Shown piece by piece: positions 17,943 to 20,859 of a stretch of 20,859 nucleotides of DNA (its first letter is position 1; every line of letters starts with the position of its first letter). Below the pieces are notes generated by a model that ran no database searches, was not told where the DNA came from, and saw nothing but the letters and a program-made list of their open reading frames with translations. The stretch comes from Chara braunii (lineage: Eukaryota; Streptophyta; Charophyceae; Charales; Characeae). The DNA is taken from NCBI GenBank assembly GCA_003427395.1, contig BFEA01000010.1:6798100-6818958 (forward strand), in the 5' to 3' direction. Made by a program: the position numbers and the translations under genes.

Positions 17943-18012
17943 GTAGTAGCAGCCAAATGCCAGTCACCCATTCCATAGTAGTACCAGCCAAATGCCGATC
18001 ACCCATCCCATA
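17943..18012. repeat. 35-bp direct duplication before satellite
   Basis: Two copies start at 17943 and 17978: gtagtagcagccaaatgcc and gtagtaccagccaaatgcc, each followed by a cacccat-ccata end. A few bases differ. The pair separates the GA tract from the first satellite monomer. Confidence 0.8.
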
Positions 18013-18015
18013 GTG

Positions 18016-19693
18016 AAAGATCAACTAAGTATGAATTGGAACACTTCAACATACATGAACTCGATAAATAGAAGGTTGAACTAGTGAAAAGTACGTGCAC
18101 ATGTAGGAGAGCGCAACTAAGTATGAACCGGAACATCACAACACACATAAACTTGCCAATGAGAAGATTGAACTAGTGAAAGCTCATGCACCTGGAGGAG
18201 CGTTCAACTAAGTATGAACCGGAACACTACAACACATGTGAACTTGACAATGAGGAGGTTGAACTAGTGAAAAGCACATGCACATAGAGGAGAGATCAAC
18301 TAAGTATGAACCGAAACACTACAGCACACATGAACTTGGCAACGAGAAGATTGAACTAAAGAAAAGCACATGCACATGAAGGAAAGAGCAACCAAGTACG
18401 AACCGGAACACTACAACACACATGAACTTGACAATATGAAAATTGAACTAGTGAAAAGCACATACACATGGAGGAGAGATCAACTAAGTCTGAACCGGAA
18501 CATCACAACTCACATGAACTTGACAATGAGAAGATTGAACTAGTGAAAAGCATATGCACATAGAGGAAGGAGCAACTAAGTATGAACCGAAACATCTCAA
18601 CACACATGAACTTGACAATACGAAGACTGAACTAGTGAAAAACACATACACATGGAGGAGAGATCAACTAAGTATGAACCGAAATACTTCAACACTCACG
18701 AACTTGACAATGAGAAGATTGAACCAATGAAAAGCACATACACATGGAGAAAAGATCAACTAAATATGAACCGGAACATTACAACACACACAAACTTGAC
18801 AATGTGAAGGTTGAACTAGTGAAAAGCACATACGCATGGAAGGAAGATCAACTAAGTATGAACCGGAACACTACAGCACACATGAACTTGACAATGAGAA
18901 GATTGAATTAGTGAGAGGCACATGCACATGAAGGAAAGAGCAACTAAGTACGAACCGGAACACTACAACACACATGAACTTGACAATATGAAGATTGAAC
19001 TAGTGAAAAGCACATACACATGGAGGAGAGATCAACTAAGTATGAACCGGAACATCACAACTCACATGAACTTGACAATGAGAAGATTGAACTAGTGGAA
19101 AACGCAAGCACATGGAGGAAAGATCAACTAAGTATGAACCGAAACACTACCACACTCACGAACTTGACAATGTGAAGATTGAACTAAAGAAAGGCCCATG
19201 CACATGAAGGATAGATCAACTAAGTGTGAACCGGAACACTACTACACTCACGAACTTGAGAATGTGAAGATTGAACGAATGAAAAGCACATGCACATGGA
19301 GGGAAGATCAACTAAGTATGAACCGAAACACTACAATACTTACGAACTTGACAATGAGAAGATTGAACTAGTGAAAGGCCACATGCACAAAAAGGAAGGA
19401 GCAACTAAGTATGAACCGGAACATCTCAACACACATGAGCTTGCGAATACGAAGATTGAACTAGTGAAAAGCACATACACATGGAGGAGAGATCAACTAA
19501 GTATGAACTGGAACACTACAATACTCACGAACTTGACAATGAGAAGATTGAACCAATGAAAAGCACATGCACATGGAGGAAAGATCAACCAAGTATGCAT
19601 CGGAACATTACAACACACACGAATTTGACAATGTGAAGGTTGAACTAGTGAAGAGCACATACACATGGAAGGAAGATCAACTAAGTACGAACC
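18016..19693. repeat. satellite array A, 92-bp monomer
   Basis: Tandem array with 19 occurrences of the anchor caac(t/c)aag. They start at 18022, 18114, 18205, 18297, 18389, 18481, 18573, 18665, 18757, 18849, 18941, 19033, 19125, 19217, 19309, 19402, 19494, 19586 and 19678. Spacing is 92 bases, except for one 91 and one 93. Conserved blocks are aagtatgaaccggaaca, catgaacttgacaatgagaa, gattgaactagtgaaaagca and catggaggaaagatcaacta. Long ORFs do not persist across the array, because 92 is not a multiple of three. No unique spacers occur, so it is a satellite and not a CRISPR-type array. Confidence 0.95.
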
Positions 19694-20084
19694 AGAATGT
19701 CATCAATGTGAGGGTTGAACCATGCATGTGAGTGAGACTTGCTCAAACACATGTTCATGGCTCATGCGTTCACCCAAGCATGAAATAGAATGTCATCATG
19801 TGAGAGTTGAGCCATGTACGTGAGTAAGACTTGCTCAACCAAATGCTCATGGCTCACGAATGCAACCAAGTTTGAAACGAAATGTCATTATGTGAGAGTT
19901 GAGCCATGTACGTGAGTGAGACTTGCTCAAACACTTGCTCATGGCTCATGAATGCAGCCAAGTTTGAAATGGAATGTCATTATGTGAGAGTTGAGTCATG
20001 TACGTGAGTGAGACTTGCTCAAACACTTGCCCATGACTCATGAATGCAAATAAGTTTGAAAGGGAATGTCATCATCTACTATGG
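19694..20084. repeat. satellite array B, 92-bp monomer
   Basis: About four monomers anchored by aatgtcat at 19696, 19789, 19881, 19973 and 20065 (spacing 93, 92, 92, 92). Consensus blocks are gtgagagttgagccatgtac, gtgagtgagacttgctcaaa and ctcatggctcatgaatgca. Only the segment caaccaagtttgaaa looks like array A (caactaagtatgaac), and it sits in the same phase. Array A passes into B without a spacer. Confidence 0.9.
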
Positions 20085-20859
20085 GAGTGAAAAGCACAAG
20101 CTAGGCTAGTTCAAAACACAAGTCTTGAGCACGAGATCATTCATGGAAGAATCGGAGCCTTCCCTACTAGCATACGAGTGAAAAGCAAGACTTACACTAG
20201 ACTAAATCACAAGTATTGAGCATGAGATCGGTCATAAAAGAATTGGAGCACTACCTACTAGTGTGTGAGTGAAAAACAAGAGTTGAAGTAGACCAGATCA
20301 CAAGTATTGAACAAAAGATCATCCATGGAAGAATCGGAGCATCTCCTACTAGCATATAAGTGAAAAGCAAGACTTACACTAGACTAAATCACAAGTATTG
20401 AGCATGAGGTCATCCATGGAAGAATCGGAGCATCTCCTACTAGCATATGAGTGAAAGGCAAGAGTTGAAGTAGACCAAATCACAAGCATTGAACAAGAAA
20501 TCATCCATGGAAGAATCGGAGCATCTCCTACTAGCATATGAGTGAAGTGCAAGAGTTGAAGTAGACCAAATCACAAGTATTGAACAAGAGATCATCCATA
20601 GAAGAATCGGAGCACTACCTACTAGTGTGTGAGTGAAAATCAAGAGTTGAAGTAGCCCAAATCACAAGTATTGATCATGAGATCATCCATAGAAGAATCG
20701 GAGCATCTCCTACTAGCATATGAGTGAAAAGCCAGAGTTCAAGTAGACCAAATCACAAGTATTAAACAAGAGACCATCCATAGAAGAATCGGAGCACTAC
20801 CTATTAGCATATGAGTGAAAAGCAAGAGTTGAAGTAGACCGAATCACAAGTATTGAACA
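20085..20859. repeat. satellite array C, 91-bp monomer, open at window end
   Basis: Monomers anchored by gagtgaaaa or a variant start at 20085, 20176, 20267, 20358, 20449, 20540, 20631, 20722 and 20813, always 91 bases apart. Consensus blocks are agcaagagttgaagtagacc, aaatcacaagtattgaacaa, gatcatccatggaagaatcg and gagcatctcctactagcata. The segment gtgaaaagca is shared with array A. The array runs past the right edge of the window, so its full size is unknown. Confidence 0.95.

Noticed and set aside
17356-18024. Long Arg-Glu ORFs (+ strand) and Leu-Ser ORFs (- strand)
   Set aside because: They are translations of the GA microsatellite in several frames and have no coding evidence.
19290-19559. 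89-codon ORF with repeated KYEPEH-NTHEL-KIELVK units
   Set aside because: It lies inside the 92-bp satellite. The frame changes with each monomer and survives here by chance; neighbouring monomers contain stops.
18016-20859. CRISPR-like or phased spacer array
   Set aside because: The whole monomer repeats, with no unique spacers between short conserved repeats, and the context is eukaryotic. It is satellite DNA.

Overview
This window is repeat-dense, non-genic eukaryotic nuclear DNA, most likely from the green plant lineage. A charophyte alga such as Chara would fit, but the sequence alone does not prove it. The clues are two decayed Ty3/gypsy retrotransposons of chromovirus type, a primer-binding site matching plant initiator tRNA-Met, and a piece of plant-type mitochondrial DNA carrying nad2 and tRNA-Met(CAU). 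I see no intact host protein-coding gene.

Layout. 1-560: TG/AG microsatellite and a GC-rich stretch with a 77-bp tandem duplication. 571-6051: element 1, a Ty3/gypsy copy missing its 5' end. It reads gag nucleocapsid, protease, RT, RNase H, integrase, C-terminal chromodomain-like module and a probable 3' LTR, all broken by stops, frameshifts and a deletion of about 100 bp in the integrase core. 6052-6580: nothing recognised. 6581-7221: a previously unflagged 641-bp element with degenerate terminal inverted repeats (CACTA-like ends, possible TAG target duplication). 7225-16572: element 2, a second Ty3/gypsy copy. It has a 1361-bp 5' LTR, a PBS, a long hairpin-rich leader, gag-pol on the + strand, a polypurine tract, and only the first 445 bp of the 3' LTR. 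The leader carries a mitochondrial insert on the - strand (roughly 9829-10368). 16573-17640: unassigned. 17640-17915: GA-rich microsatellite. 18016-20859: three abutting satellite arrays whose monomers differ in sequence but have nearly the same length (92, 92 and 91 bp).

How it works together. Both retroelements are almost certainly dead. Element 2 has lost key residues in all four enzymes: protease DSG to DCR, RT YxDD to YPDE, an RNase H Asp to Asn, and the integrase Glu to Lys. Element 1 keeps the RT and RNase H motifs but has lost the integrase Glu (now Ala) and one zinc-binding Cys. The two LTR copies of element 2 differ at about 38 of 445 aligned positions without gaps (hand count), so the insertion is old. 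The most interesting signals are the mitochondrial fragment inside a retrotransposon leader, the cluster of strong hairpins just after the PBS, and the shared monomer length and higher-order structure of the satellites.
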